This document shows positions 53,009-63,448 of a DNA stretch of 64,000 nt, one piece after another. The notes under the pieces were generated by a model that saw only the letters and a program-made list of their open reading frames with translations, had not been told where the DNA came from and ran no database searches. The DNA comes from Saprospiraceae bacterium (GTDB lineage: Bacteria; Bacteroidota; Bacteroidia; Chitinophagales; Saprospiraceae): positions 1 to 64,000 of the forward strand of contig JAHDHL010000009.1 in assembly GCA_020631355.1 (NCBI GenBank). The letters are read 5' to 3'. A program made the position numbers and the translations under genes. Each line of letters starts with the position of its first letter. Position 1 is the first letter of the stretch.

Positions 53009-55075
53009 ATGAGAATTATCACCATTCTTCTTCTATCCATCATATCATACTCTGCAATGGGACAGAGTTACAGACAGTATGTCAAGGCTGCTGATAAGTC
53101 CATGGCTGAAAAGGATTATTACTCGGCCATGATGTATTATAAGGATGCTTTGGAAATCAAGGATAAGGATGCACAGGTGCATTATAAATGCGCACAGGCT
53201 GCCAAGGAATTCTTTGCTTATACCATTGCTAGTAGGCACTATGAAAAAGCCTTGGCTAAGGCTTCTGAGGCAGAATTCCCATTGCTGACACTTGAGTTGG
53301 CAGACGTGAAGCAAACCTTGGGAGAATATCAGGAAGCCGAACTGCTTTATGACCGTTATCTTAAGGCTGGAGTAGGGAATGAGATGAATATGGAGAAAGC
53401 CCAAATGGGTAAGGATGCTTGTGCATGGGCAAAGAATGAGGAAAGGGATATGGATATTCAGATTCGATTATTGGATAAGGTCATCAATTCAAAATATTCC
53501 GAATTCGGAGGTTCATGGGCCAATGATGAGTTGGTTTATTCATCCTTGAAATTCAAGGACGAGTCTGTTCCGGAAGAAAGGAAAATTTCCAAGGTTTTAT
53601 CCACTGCCGATGACACGAAAAGAGGAAGAACGGTAAGAATCAAAGGAGCTCCAAAGGAAGTGAATGTGGGAAATGCCACTTTCAGTCCGGATGGTAAAAT
53701 CATGTATTTTACTGTTTGTAGTTATATCAATAATGTGGATGTACATTGTGATATCTATTATGCCATCCAATCAGGAACGAGATGGGATGCTGAAAAAATG
53801 GAGGATCCAATCAATGTTGATGGATATACCCAGACCCAGCCTGCTTGGTCCAATCATCCCGATTGGACTGGATTATTCTTCTCATCGGATAGGCCCGAGG
53901 GTAAGGGTGGATTGGATATCTGGTTTGCCAAACACATCCGAGGGGATGCCTTTGAGACACCGATCAATGTAACTGATATCAATACACCATTCAACGAAAT
54001 CACACCCAGTGTGGATAATGGTGATAAAGAAGATACTGCGTTATATTTCAGCTCTGATGGTTATGTGGGTTTTGGACAATATGATGTCTACACTACATCA
54101 TTTGATGGTCTGAAATGGGGCACACCCCAAAATATGGGTATTCCGGTAAACAGCGGATACAACGATGTTTATTTCTGGAGGAATTCGGAAATGGAAAAGG
54201 CACTGGTGGCTTCCAATCGCCCTGAATCAAGATCCATGCTCAAGGAAGACCCCGCATGTTGTAATGACTTATATGCCCTGACTTTTCCAAAGGATGAGAA
54301 GCCGAAACCAGAACCAGAGCCTGAAGTGGTCGTAGAGAATGAAAAACCCAAACCAGAACCAGAGCCCGTTCCAACACCGGAACCGAAACCAGAACCCAAG
54401 CCGGAACCGAAACCTGTTCCTACACCAAAACCAGAGCCTAAACCTGTTCCAAAACCAGAACCCAAGCCAGTTCCTACACCTGTCCCGACTACAGTGGTGA
54501 CCATGGAAAGCCTGCTTCCATTGAAAGTTTATTTTGACAATGACGAGCCAGATAAAAGAACTTATAAGACTCGCACAATAAAGTCGTATTCCCAATCGTA
54601 TAAAGAGTATATTTTACGGGAATCTGTTTTTTACGACAAGTATGTAGAAGGTATGCCCGCTGAAAAGCTGGCAGAAGCAATGTCCGATTTGGTTCAATTC
54701 TTCAATAATGATGTCAAGAGAGGTTATGATGACTTACAGACGATAAGTCAGATGATTCTTTCAAAACTTCAGTCAGGGAAGAAAATAAGCATTGAAATCA
54801 AAGGATACACCAGCCCCAGAGCTAAATCCACATACAATCAGAATTTGGCGCAACGAAGAACTTCCTCATTGTTGAATCACTTCAATGAATATCTTGGAGG
54901 TTCGTTCATACCTTACATACAATCTGGTCAGCTCAGGTTGATTGAATTGCCATTGGGTGAAACCACTGCGCCTGCTGGTATCAGTGATTCATTATCCGAT
55001 GAGCGGAATTCTATTTATAGTCCGGAGGCATCAAGGGAAAGGAGGGCGGAAATAAAGGCTGTTAAAGTGGAATAA
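53009..55075 (+). CDS. PorE-like TPR/propeller/OmpA protein
   Basis: 688 residues with a signal peptide ending AMGQ. Residues about 25-140 are TPR-like; 160-420 form a WD40/PD40 propeller (TFSPDGKIMYFTVCS, GLFFSSDRPEGKGGLDIW, ALYFSSDGYVGFGQYDVY). A Pro/Lys/Glu-rich linker of about 65 residues follows (PEPKPEPKP), then an OmpA-like domain opening LPLKVYFDNDEPD, with KISIEIKGYTSPRAKSTYN. PorE of Porphyromonas combines TPR, propeller and OmpA domains and anchors T9SS parts to peptidoglycan; this is the same order with a Pro-rich linker in place of its extra domain. It is 25 nt downstream of the PorP-like gene. Confidence 0.82.
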   Translation: MRIITILLLSIISYSAMGQSYRQYVKAADKSMAEKDYYSAMMYYKDALEIKDKDAQVHYKCAQAAKEFFAYTIASRHYEKALAKASEAEFPLLTLELADVKQTLGEYQEAELLYDRYLKAGVGNEMNMEKAQMGKDACAWAKNEERDMDIQIRLLDKVINSKYSEFGGSWANDELVYSSLKFKDESVPEERKISKVLSTADDTKRGRTVRIKGAPKEVNVGNATFSPDGKIMYFTVCSYINNVDVHCDIYYAIQSGTRWDAEKMEDPINVDGYTQTQPAWSNHPDWTGLFFSSDRPEGKGGLDIWFAKHIRGDAFETPINVTDINTPFNEITPSVDNGDKEDTALYFSSDGYVGFGQYDVYTTSFDGLKWGTPQNMGIPVNSGYNDVYFWRNSEMEKALVASNRPESRSMLKEDPACCNDLYALTFPKDEKPKPEPEPEVVVENEKPKPEPEPVPTPEPKPEPKPEPKPVPTPKPEPKPVPKPEPKPVPTPVPTTVVTMESLLPLKVYFDNDEPDKRTYKTRTIKSYSQSYKEYILRESVFYDKYVEGMPAEKLAEAMSDLVQFFNNDVKRGYDDLQTISQMILSKLQSGKKISIEIKGYTSPRAKSTYNQNLAQRRTSSLLNHFNEYLGGSFIPYIQSGQLRLIELPLGETTAPAGISDSLSDERNSIYSPEASRERRAEIKAVKVE

Positions 55076-55251
55076 TTGAATCTAAGGCTGTCACGTTTAA
55101 GGAATAGTTCCCTTTGTTCATCAAAGGAGAGTATGCTTTTTGTCGTCAACATACATTAGAATACCTAGTTAAATAGAGACAAAAACACTCCTTTTGGTAA
55201 TTTTTATTACAACTTTGCCTAATTAGCAAAGACACTTGAAAAATGTAATGC
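55076..55251 (+). promoter_or_regulatory. Intergenic region before the large adhesin
   Basis: 176 bp. A CAACTTTG (55210-55217, one change from TAnnTTTG) lies 35 nt before the start of the large gene. A matching -33 is not evident. Apart from this, no recognised structure. The large gene may use this promoter or read-through from the operon upstream. Confidence 0.35.
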
Positions 55252-58200
55252 ATGGGAATTAGAAGCCTTACACTCACCACTCTATGTTTGTTGTTTTTTA
55301 TTCATGTGAATGCCCAGTTATCCGCTGATTTTGTGGCAAATACACAGACTGGTTGTGATTTCGCACAAATCAATTTCACGAATACTACCACAGACGGAGG
55401 TAACTCCATCAACTGTTCAAGTGGATACACTTATGCCTGGGATTTTAGTCCCGGTAGTTCATCACAATGTTCTCCCGGAAATATTTTCAGTACACCTGGT
55501 GTTTACACCATTTGTCTAACTGTCACAAATAATAACACTGGAGAATCCGATACGGAATGTAAACAGGATTATATTACGATATATACCTTACCTCAACCGA
55601 GTTTTACTTCCTCCCCACAATCAGGATGTGAACCATTGGAAGTATGCTTCCAAAATACATCCACTTTGGACCAAGGAAGTTTTACGAATTGTATCTGGGA
55701 TTTTGGTGATGGACAGGTTACTGATGATTGTACTACAAGCCAAATTTGTCATACCTATGCCCAGAATGGTTCCTACACGGTTACACTTACAGTGATAGAT
55801 GACAATGGTTGTGCACCAGTCACTGCAACAAATACGATTGATGTATTCGCTGCTGCGGAAGTGGATGTAACCTCTGATGTTACCTTCGGTTGTTCTCCTC
55901 CATTGACTGTGAATTTTTTCAATAATACGGTTCCGACCAATGGTGTTGATTTCGAATGGACATTCGAAGGAGCGAATACGACTTCATTCACAGGTGTGAC
56001 ACCACCACCCATAACATGGTCTACTGAAGGTTCCTATGATGTGACCATCATTTCCGAAAGTGCCAATGGTTGTACGGATACCTTATTCTTGGAGGACTAT
56101 ATCGGAGTGGGGAGTTCCATTGATTTTTCGGTAAGTGATTATTCCATATGCCTTGGTGATACGGTATTTTTCAATGACCTTTCAGGAGGTACGCCACTTT
56201 CGTGGCAATGGGATTTCGGTGATGGTTCAGGTAATGCTTCTTTTCTTGAGAATCCATTCTATGTATATCAGAATACGGGCTGTTTCTCAGTTTCACTAAC
56301 AACAGATAACGGCGGTTGCCAATCCACACTTACCGATCCGGTTTGTATACAGGTAAGTGATATTCCTACGGTTTCATTCACGAATGATAATCCTATTGGA
56401 TGTGAATTACCACACACCGTTAATTTCAATGTTGTGGGAACTGATCCTGCTGGTAGTATCTTCTGGATATTCGGTGCGGATACCTTGGGTTCTTCCAACC
56501 AGCCCACACCTACATTCACATTCAATGAATTCGGGAATTTTCCAGTTACATTGGAATACACCTCACCGGATGGTTGTCAAACAAGTTTTACGGATAATAT
56601 CCAAATCGAAGAAATTCAGGTAGACCTTTTGGGCAGTTCTGTTGAGGGTTGTGCTCCCATTACGGTTACATTACAAGATAATGTAACATCCATCTCGCCA
56701 ATCAATGATTGGGTTTGGACAATTCCGGGTATTGGTACATTCAATGAGGAAAACCCTACAATTACAGCAACGGATACAGGTTCTTATGATGTCATTCTTC
56801 AAGTCACGAACAATCTAGGATGTGTTGCATTGGATACCATTGAGGATTATATCCAGACAGGAGCACCACAGATGGTTGAGTTCTCTGCCGATCCGACACT
56901 GGCCTGTATAGATACGACCATCTTCTTTACCGATATGTCAAGTCCATTTGTAGACCAATGGTTCTGGCAATTCGGGGATGGGCCGAATTCGTTCTCATTC
57001 GAACAAAATCCCGGACATGATTATATAGATACAGGATTCTTTGAAGTCTGTCTGACCGTTTTTCAGAATGGTTGCGAAAGCACATTGTGTAAGCCGGATT
57101 ATATCTATACCCTGCCTCCTAGGGCAGCATTATTATTTGAAAATGAATGCGAAGACCCATTCTTCTACGAATTCACGGATAATTCACTAGCGGCAGATTC
57201 CATATTCTGGGATTTTGGTGACCCAACCACCACTTCTGATGTATCCAGTGATTCCCTTACGAGTTATACCTATCCCGGAACAGGTTCGTATCTGGTCACG
57301 CTGGTCTCTTACAATTTTACTACGGGTTGTACGGATACGGCCCGACAACAAATCATTGTGGCAGACCCAATGGCATCATTTACGATACCTGATACACTGG
57401 GCTGTGCCCCCTTTGTGGTGAATCCCATTGATGCTTCCATTGATGCTGTAGCATGGGAATGGACCACACAGAATGGAAATATTACGGATGAGAATACAGC
57501 ATTTCCAACCATAGAATATACCGACGGCGGACTTTACTCCAACGACATCCAATTGGTCGTAACGGACATCAATGGTTGTATGGATACCATGGTATTGTCA
57601 CAGGATATTTATGTGAATGAGGTGGATGTTGATTTCATCATTCCAGAAAGCGTAGGATGTGCGCCATTCTCATTAACCTTGACGGATAATTCCACAAGTT
57701 TGTTCGGAAATCTAACGACTTGGACATGGAATGATTTCCAAGGGAATAATGCAATAGGCCCCGATAGTGAGGTGACATTCGTATTCACACAAGCAGATAC
57801 ATTTGACATCCGACTCATCGTAGAGGATGATTTGGGATGTCAGGGATTAATCAGGCACTTCGATACCATCGTGGTAACGAACCCTGTGGCTTTGTTCAGT
57901 AGTGATACCTTTGCATGTACTGAGCAAGTCATTTCATTCAATAACCTGAGTACAGGAGAGGGATTAAGCTATGCTTGGGATTTCGGAGACCTGACAGTTT
58001 CATCCGACCCGAACCCTACGCACTTCTATACGACAGAAGGAGTATATAATGCCTGTCTTACCATTACGGATGTGAATGGTTGCGATAGTACATTCTGTAA
58101 TACGATTACCGTAGCTGACCCGGTAGCTGATTTCATAGCGGATACGACTTTTGCTTTCTGTCCACCTTTGATTGTCAACTTTACCAATTTGTCCCAGAAT

Positions 58201-60858
58201 GCTGTTCCGGGTGGGAGTACTTGGGATTTTGGTGATGGAACCGGTAGTTCAAGTGCAGACTCTCCATCTCACGTTTATACTCAAGCAGGTGTTTTTGATG
58301 TGACACTTATCGTAACGAATGCATCTGGTTGTCAGGATACCATAGTCTTTGATAATTATATAGAATTACAAGGACCAGTTGGTGATTTTACGTTCACTCC
58401 TGATGAGGGTTGTGCGCCTGTTACAGTTACATTCACCACTACTTCAGTGCTTCCTTCCTTACATATCATGGATTATGGAGATGGAAGTATTGATTCAAGT
58501 GCGACTGCTGTAACGACAGAAACGTTTGTTTATACATATACCCAAGCGGGTGATTACACTCCTGCCCTAATACTTGTGGATGATTTGGGTTGTGATCAGG
58601 TATTTGATGCAGATAGTTCCATCGTGGTGGAAAGCCTCGAAGTGGATTTCATCGCAACGGATACATTACTCTGTGATGGCGGATTGACCAGTTTTACAAG
58701 CCTTGTAGCTTCAAGTGAACCGTTGACTTTCTTGGAATGGACATTCGAGGGACAAACCCCTGCTACTTCAACAGATCTCAATCCTGTCAATGTCATGTAT
58801 AATAATAATGGTCAGTACGATGTACAACTCACCGTGAGTAATGGAGTTTGTACCGATTCATTGATTATTCCTGATTATATTGCTGTGGAACCAACTCCCG
58901 TTGCCAGTTTTACTGCCAACCCAACTACAGGTTGTGAGAATCTGACAGTGGATTTCACGGATGCTTCTACAGTAACATCTGGTGCGATTACTGATTGGAA
59001 CTGGGACTTTGGGGATACGAATGGTTCCGACCAACAGAATCCGACCCATATCTTTGGTGCTGCCGGAACTTATAATGTAGAATTGGAAATATCCACCATT
59101 AATGGTTGTAGGGATACATTCATGTCCTCTATTGATATATTGCCTACTCCAGATGTAGAAACGGGAACAGTAACTTCCATTTGTATCGGAGAGTCGGTTG
59201 CCTTACCTGCACAATTGAATACCGACCCAACAGGTGTGGTCTTTTCTTGGGATAATGCAGGCTCACTTTCCTGTTCGGATTGTATTACACCTATTGCCAG
59301 TCCTGTGGTCACAACAACTTATATGATTACTGCTACAGCACCTAATGGTTGTATAGATACGGCATCGGTTACGGTAACAGTCATACCATTCCCGGTTCCA
59401 GACATCGGATTGGGATTGGATACTACGATTTGTGAGGGGACAACAATACAATTGATTGCGAGTGGAGGAACAAGTGACCCGACATCCTATCAATGGGATC
59501 AAGCGAATGCAGGGTTATCCTGTTATGCTTGTCCTAATCCATTTGCTAATCCTGCAATGGATACGGAGTACACCGTAACAGTGACAGGACCCGGAGGATG
59601 TGTGGCTTCAGATACCATTAATGTATCTGTATTCGATCCTAGTCAAGTCTTTGCAGGACCTGATTTGACCATTTGTGAGGGAGAATCCATAGTGCTTTCT
59701 GATGGAGGAATTGGTACGAACCCTGAATGGAGTCCCGTATCAACATTGAGTTGTGCATTCTGCCCGAATCCTACGGCATCTCCAAATACGACCACAACTT
59801 ATGCGATTACAATAGATGATCCCATCCAAGGATGTAGGATAACGGATTCCGTTACAGTAAATGTGATACCACAAGGAGCGATAGATGCAGGAGTGGGTAG
59901 TCTGATTTGTTCAGGTGACCCTGTTCAGTTGAATGGTTCAGGACCAGGAACATTAGTTTGGTCACCCGGAGCATTTTTGGATGATCCATTCATCGCTGAT
60001 CCTACTGCTGTCATTACACAGAATACCACTTTTATTTTGACTGCGACATCAGGTAATTGTATCCTGACGGATTCGGTTACATTTGAAGTGACGGATTCTG
60101 TTGCGATAGTAGTGAATGATGCATTCATCTGCGAGGGAGATAGTGTTCAGTTGATGGCTAATGGTAATGGACAGAGTTATACATGGTCGCCGGCCACAGG
60201 TTTGGATAATCCGAATATCCAGAATCCTGTTGCAATGGTTTCTGAAACTACAACCTATACCGTATCAGCGACATTTGGTTCTTGTCCATCCAATGTGGCT
60301 GAGGCTACTGTGACTGTGAATCCCTTACCTGAGGCAAGTATACTTCCGATTCATAACTATTATCCTACGGACCCAGTAGAATTATTCGTGGAACAAGACC
60401 CGGGCCTAGTCTATGCTTATGATTGGAGTCCATCGGCTGGATTGAGTTGTGATGATTGCCAGGTGCCGTTAGCAGTTCCTGATACGAATACCGTATATCA
60501 GATTTTGGTGACTGATACCAATACAGGATGCCAGACCTTATTGTTTACGGAATTGAGGGAATTGGGAGTGTGTTCAGAAAGTGTCTTGGGTGTGCCGAAT
60601 GCATTCACACCTAATAATGATGGTAATAATGATGTACTTTATGTCAGAAGTACTGCTGTAAGTGATATTCGTGTTTTCAGAGTCTTTGATAGATGGGGAG
60701 CACTTGTTTTTGAAAGTAATAATATTTCAGTTGGATGGGATGGTACCTATGATGGTAAGCCTGTTAATCCAGGGGTCTATGTCTATTATGTTGAGGCATT
60801 CTGTCCTTTGGATGGGTCAAGAATCCTGAAGAAAGGAAATGTTACAGTCATCAAGTAA
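55252..60858 (+). CDS. Giant T9SS-exported PKD-repeat protein with CHU_C domain
   Basis: 1868 residues with a signal peptide ending VNAQ. About fifteen PKD domains in a row, recognised from the core W-D-F-G-D and its variants (WDFGDGQV, WQWDFGDGSG, WDFGDPTT, STWDFGDGTG, WNWDFGDTNG), each with Cys near its start; then about five Ig-like repeats with L-S-C-x-x-C-x-x-P-x-A-x-P; finally a type B (CHU_C) sorting domain (PNAFTPNNDGNNDVLYV, FDRWGALVFES, ILKKGNVTVIK). Such proteins form long surface fibres for adhesion. Its PorP-like partner follows 45 nt later. The CHU_C end resembles that of the first adhesin. Confidence 0.9.
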   Translation: MGIRSLTLTTLCLLFFIHVNAQLSADFVANTQTGCDFAQINFTNTTTDGGNSINCSSGYTYAWDFSPGSSSQCSPGNIFSTPGVYTICLTVTNNNTGESDTECKQDYITIYTLPQPSFTSSPQSGCEPLEVCFQNTSTLDQGSFTNCIWDFGDGQVTDDCTTSQICHTYAQNGSYTVTLTVIDDNGCAPVTATNTIDVFAAAEVDVTSDVTFGCSPPLTVNFFNNTVPTNGVDFEWTFEGANTTSFTGVTPPPITWSTEGSYDVTIISESANGCTDTLFLEDYIGVGSSIDFSVSDYSICLGDTVFFNDLSGGTPLSWQWDFGDGSGNASFLENPFYVYQNTGCFSVSLTTDNGGCQSTLTDPVCIQVSDIPTVSFTNDNPIGCELPHTVNFNVVGTDPAGSIFWIFGADTLGSSNQPTPTFTFNEFGNFPVTLEYTSPDGCQTSFTDNIQIEEIQVDLLGSSVEGCAPITVTLQDNVTSISPINDWVWTIPGIGTFNEENPTITATDTGSYDVILQVTNNLGCVALDTIEDYIQTGAPQMVEFSADPTLACIDTTIFFTDMSSPFVDQWFWQFGDGPNSFSFEQNPGHDYIDTGFFEVCLTVFQNGCESTLCKPDYIYTLPPRAALLFENECEDPFFYEFTDNSLAADSIFWDFGDPTTTSDVSSDSLTSYTYPGTGSYLVTLVSYNFTTGCTDTARQQIIVADPMASFTIPDTLGCAPFVVNPIDASIDAVAWEWTTQNGNITDENTAFPTIEYTDGGLYSNDIQLVVTDINGCMDTMVLSQDIYVNEVDVDFIIPESVGCAPFSLTLTDNSTSLFGNLTTWTWNDFQGNNAIGPDSEVTFVFTQADTFDIRLIVEDDLGCQGLIRHFDTIVVTNPVALFSSDTFACTEQVISFNNLSTGEGLSYAWDFGDLTVSSDPNPTHFYTTEGVYNACLTITDVNGCDSTFCNTITVADPVADFIADTTFAFCPPLIVNFTNLSQNAVPGGSTWDFGDGTGSSSADSPSHVYTQAGVFDVTLIVTNASGCQDTIVFDNYIELQGPVGDFTFTPDEGCAPVTVTFTTTSVLPSLHIMDYGDGSIDSSATAVTTETFVYTYTQAGDYTPALILVDDLGCDQVFDADSSIVVESLEVDFIATDTLLCDGGLTSFTSLVASSEPLTFLEWTFEGQTPATSTDLNPVNVMYNNNGQYDVQLTVSNGVCTDSLIIPDYIAVEPTPVASFTANPTTGCENLTVDFTDASTVTSGAITDWNWDFGDTNGSDQQNPTHIFGAAGTYNVELEISTINGCRDTFMSSIDILPTPDVETGTVTSICIGESVALPAQLNTDPTGVVFSWDNAGSLSCSDCITPIASPVVTTTYMITATAPNGCIDTASVTVTVIPFPVPDIGLGLDTTICEGTTIQLIASGGTSDPTSYQWDQANAGLSCYACPNPFANPAMDTEYTVTVTGPGGCVASDTINVSVFDPSQVFAGPDLTICEGESIVLSDGGIGTNPEWSPVSTLSCAFCPNPTASPNTTTTYAITIDDPIQGCRITDSVTVNVIPQGAIDAGVGSLICSGDPVQLNGSGPGTLVWSPGAFLDDPFIADPTAVITQNTTFILTATSGNCILTDSVTFEVTDSVAIVVNDAFICEGDSVQLMANGNGQSYTWSPATGLDNPNIQNPVAMVSETTTYTVSATFGSCPSNVAEATVTVNPLPEASILPIHNYYPTDPVELFVEQDPGLVYAYDWSPSAGLSCDDCQVPLAVPDTNTVYQILVTDTNTGCQTLLFTELRELGVCSESVLGVPNAFTPNNDGNNDVLYVRSTAVSDIRVFRVFDRWGALVFESNNISVGWDGTYDGKPVNPGVYVYYVEAFCPLDGSRILKKGNVTVIK

Positions 60859-60902
60859 GCCATTCATCAAAAACATTGACAAAGACTTAAATTCAATTGA
60901 AA

Positions 60903-61922
60903 ATGAGAAGATATCTAATCACAATAATAGTAGTACTGGTTTTTATTTCAACGTCCCAAGGACAGGCGGACCCTCACTTTTCACAATATTACCATACACC
61001 CTTATGGTTGAATCCTGCCAAGGCTGGATTAGTGGATGGAGATATGCGGGTTATTGCCAATTATAGGAATCAATGGAGTAGCGTAACGGTTCCTTTCAAT
61101 ACGGTTTCGGCATCTTATGATACACGTATTCCCAAGTATTTTGGAAAGAGTTGCAGTTATTTCGGAGCCGGCGTTTTCTTACTGAATGACCAAGCGGGTG
61201 ATTCCAACTTCAGGTCAACAACTGGACAATTGGCGTTGAGTTATCACCAGTCCCTGAGCAAGAGAGGAAAATCCACATACATGAGTCTGGGTTTGATGAT
61301 TGGTGCGGGCCAGAAAGCGTTTGATCAGAATCAATTATTCTTTGATAATCAATATAATGGAGATGTATTTGATACGGGATTGTCCAGTGGGGAGAATTTC
61401 GATAGAACATCATTGTTATATTTGGATATTTCAGCGGGATTGAACTTCTCGATTGCATTGGGTGATGTTTCCGGTGTGTCTTTCGGCTTGGGAATGTATC
61501 ACCTGAACCAACCGAACGTTTCATTCTTAGGAGATGAGGATGAAACCCTTTATGCCCGTTTTGTATTCAATGCGGATGCAAGGATTGCAATCGGAAATGA
61601 AGCAAAATTGACCATTCTTCCTACAGTGGTTTACATGGGCCAGGGAAGACATAGTGAGTTTACTGGCGGGGTTATTGCAAGATATAAGACGAGTGAACGA
61701 TTCGCCATCTCCGGTGGCGCGCTTTACAGGACTTCCGATGCACTGATACCCATGTTTAAATTGGAGTTTAACCCTGTGGCGCTAGCATTCAGTTATGATG
61801 TGAATATTTCTGATTTGAATGTTGCCTCCAATTCCAATGGATCAATGGAAGTTTCCTTGATACTTACTCCTAGCGTATTCAATACCCGACAACAATGTGG
61901 TGCAGTATTTTGTCCATTTTAA
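60903..61922 (+). CDS. PorP/SprF-like outer-membrane protein, second copy
   Basis: 339 residues from ATG 60903; the ORF's TTG at 60897 was not used. Signal peptide ends SQGQ. Opening ADPHFSQYYHTPLWLNPAKAG and the following GDMRVIANYRNQW match the first copy (DIHYAQF, NGDYRISGVYRSQW), and SYFGAGVFLLNDQAGDSNF matches SGVLGAGLFISRDQAGDSN. It ends FNTRQQCGAVFCPF with two Cys. Immediately downstream of the giant adhesin, so likely its outer-membrane partner. Confidence 0.9.
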   Translation: MRRYLITIIVVLVFISTSQGQADPHFSQYYHTPLWLNPAKAGLVDGDMRVIANYRNQWSSVTVPFNTVSASYDTRIPKYFGKSCSYFGAGVFLLNDQAGDSNFRSTTGQLALSYHQSLSKRGKSTYMSLGLMIGAGQKAFDQNQLFFDNQYNGDVFDTGLSSGENFDRTSLLYLDISAGLNFSIALGDVSGVSFGLGMYHLNQPNVSFLGDEDETLYARFVFNADARIAIGNEAKLTILPTVVYMGQGRHSEFTGGVIARYKTSERFAISGGALYRTSDALIPMFKLEFNPVALAFSYDVNISDLNVASNSNGSMEVSLILTPSVFNTRQQCGAVFCPF

Positions 61923-62059
61923 TCAAATAGGACAAATGTTAAATATTATTGCATGAATCATGTTAAGTATGAAAGCATGAATCTTTTCATAATTTGAATC
62001 GTAAAGTATAAGCGAACACTCTAACTTTTGCCCTTAAGCCCAAACAAAATATTATAGGC

Positions 62060-63448
62060 ATGGTTAGTCAATTTTATTCATATTTTCTGGATTCATACGA
62101 GTCTTATCCTATCAAGCAGAGGATGAAGGCCAAGTATGGATTTACAGGTATGTTGGCAGGCTTTGTATTTATTACCATAGCCTTGGTATCCCATTTGGTA
62201 TTGGATCCTAAGCCATTCCTGTTGGCTGGTGATTTCATTGCGATTTCTTCATTGATTTTTGGGGCGTTCGTATTGAAAAGGGGACAGTTAGCCAATGCCG
62301 GTCTTCTATTCCTATTCGGTAGTTTCTCCCTGATTTTCGTACAGACTGCTGTAGCTGATGGATACTTCAACGATGATAGCGTCAGTCATATCTTCCATTT
62401 TTTCCAGACTTTGGCCCTTTCTTCTATTACATTGATGATTTTTTCATTGATGGCTACACACAAGTGGCACATATATCTAGGTAGTACCAGTGCGATATTG
62501 TTGGTTATCATGCACATATTTGCTTTTCAGACGAATCCTTATCTACAATTTGGAGGTGGAGGTGTTATCGTAAGTATTGTGGTATTCCTAGAATTGGGTT
62601 TTGCGCTGACCTCAGTCCTGTTATCTTTTGGTCTATCGAATGACTTATTGATGGTCAACGAGCAAAAATCCGATTTCATAGCCAGGCAGGGTAGGGAATT
62701 GGAGAAAAGAGCCAATGAATTGGAAAGAAAGAATAATGACCTTCGAATTTTCGCATACTCCATGTCCCATGACCTGAAAGAACCGCTTCGGATGGTTGGG
62801 AGCTTTTCTTCCTTGCTCAAGCGTGAAATTTCTAAGGAAAAATGGAATGAGGAAGCCATCAAGGAATATGCTCAGTTTGCTGTTGATGGAAGCATCAAGA
62901 TGGAAAAGCAAATCAATAATCTCCTGACCTATATTCAGTTGAATAACCAGCAACAGGATCAGGATTGGGTGAACTTGGATAATATTGTTCTAGGCTTACG
63001 CAGTGTGAATCTCAAGGTACTGATTGAGGAGAATGATGCTGAGGTTATCTTTGAGGGGAATCCTGTTATCTATGGAATGAAACAACAATTGGAACAGATT
63101 CTACAAAACCTGATTTCCAATGCCATCAAATACAAACAGGAAAATGTAAAACCAAGGATCAGCATCATATCCAGGGAGGAGGATAATGGTTATTATATCA
63201 ATATAACGGATAATGGTTCCGGGATACCAATCGGGCTTCAGAATAAGATATTTGAGGTATTCCAACGTGTGGAAAACCAAAACAGTGATTATTCAGGTAC
63301 AGGTATCGGTCTAGCCATTTGTAGACGTGTAATGGAGAACCATAAGGGTTCTATCACCCTCTCATCTGAAGTAGGCAAAGGTTCCACCTTTCACTTGTTT
63401 TTTCCCAAACCCTCCGCTAAGGTCCGCTCAATCAAGGGAGTGGCCTAA
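62060..63448 (+). CDS. Membrane sensor histidine kinase
   Basis: 462 residues: about six helices at 25-205, then a coiled coil, H-box with phospho-accepting His in YSMSHDLKEPLRM (about 238), N-box NLISNAIKY, G1 TDNGSGIP, F-box and G2 GTGIGLAICRR. The H-box is the same type as in the TPR kinase at 12575. No response regulator is adjacent. The 3' end overlaps by 21 nt the convergent gene at 63428. Direct repeats GCATGAATC (61951-61959, 61975-61983) lie upstream and may be regulatory. Confidence 0.88.
   Translation: MVSQFYSYFLDSYESYPIKQRMKAKYGFTGMLAGFVFITIALVSHLVLDPKPFLLAGDFIAISSLIFGAFVLKRGQLANAGLLFLFGSFSLIFVQTAVADGYFNDDSVSHIFHFFQTLALSSITLMIFSLMATHKWHIYLGSTSAILLVIMHIFAFQTNPYLQFGGGGVIVSIVVFLELGFALTSVLLSFGLSNDLLMVNEQKSDFIARQGRELEKRANELERKNNDLRIFAYSMSHDLKEPLRMVGSFSSLLKREISKEKWNEEAIKEYAQFAVDGSIKMEKQINNLLTYIQLNNQQQDQDWVNLDNIVLGLRSVNLKVLIEENDAEVIFEGNPVIYGMKQQLEQILQNLISNAIKYKQENVKPRISIISREEDNGYYINITDNGSGIPIGLQNKIFEVFQRVENQNSDYSGTGIGLAICRRVMENHKGSITLSSEVGKGSTFHLFFPKPSAKVRSIKGVA

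Noticed and set aside
54169-54504. Gly-rich minus-strand ORF of 111 codons
   Set aside because: It is the mirror of the Pro-rich linker repeats of the PorE-like gene, not an independent gene.
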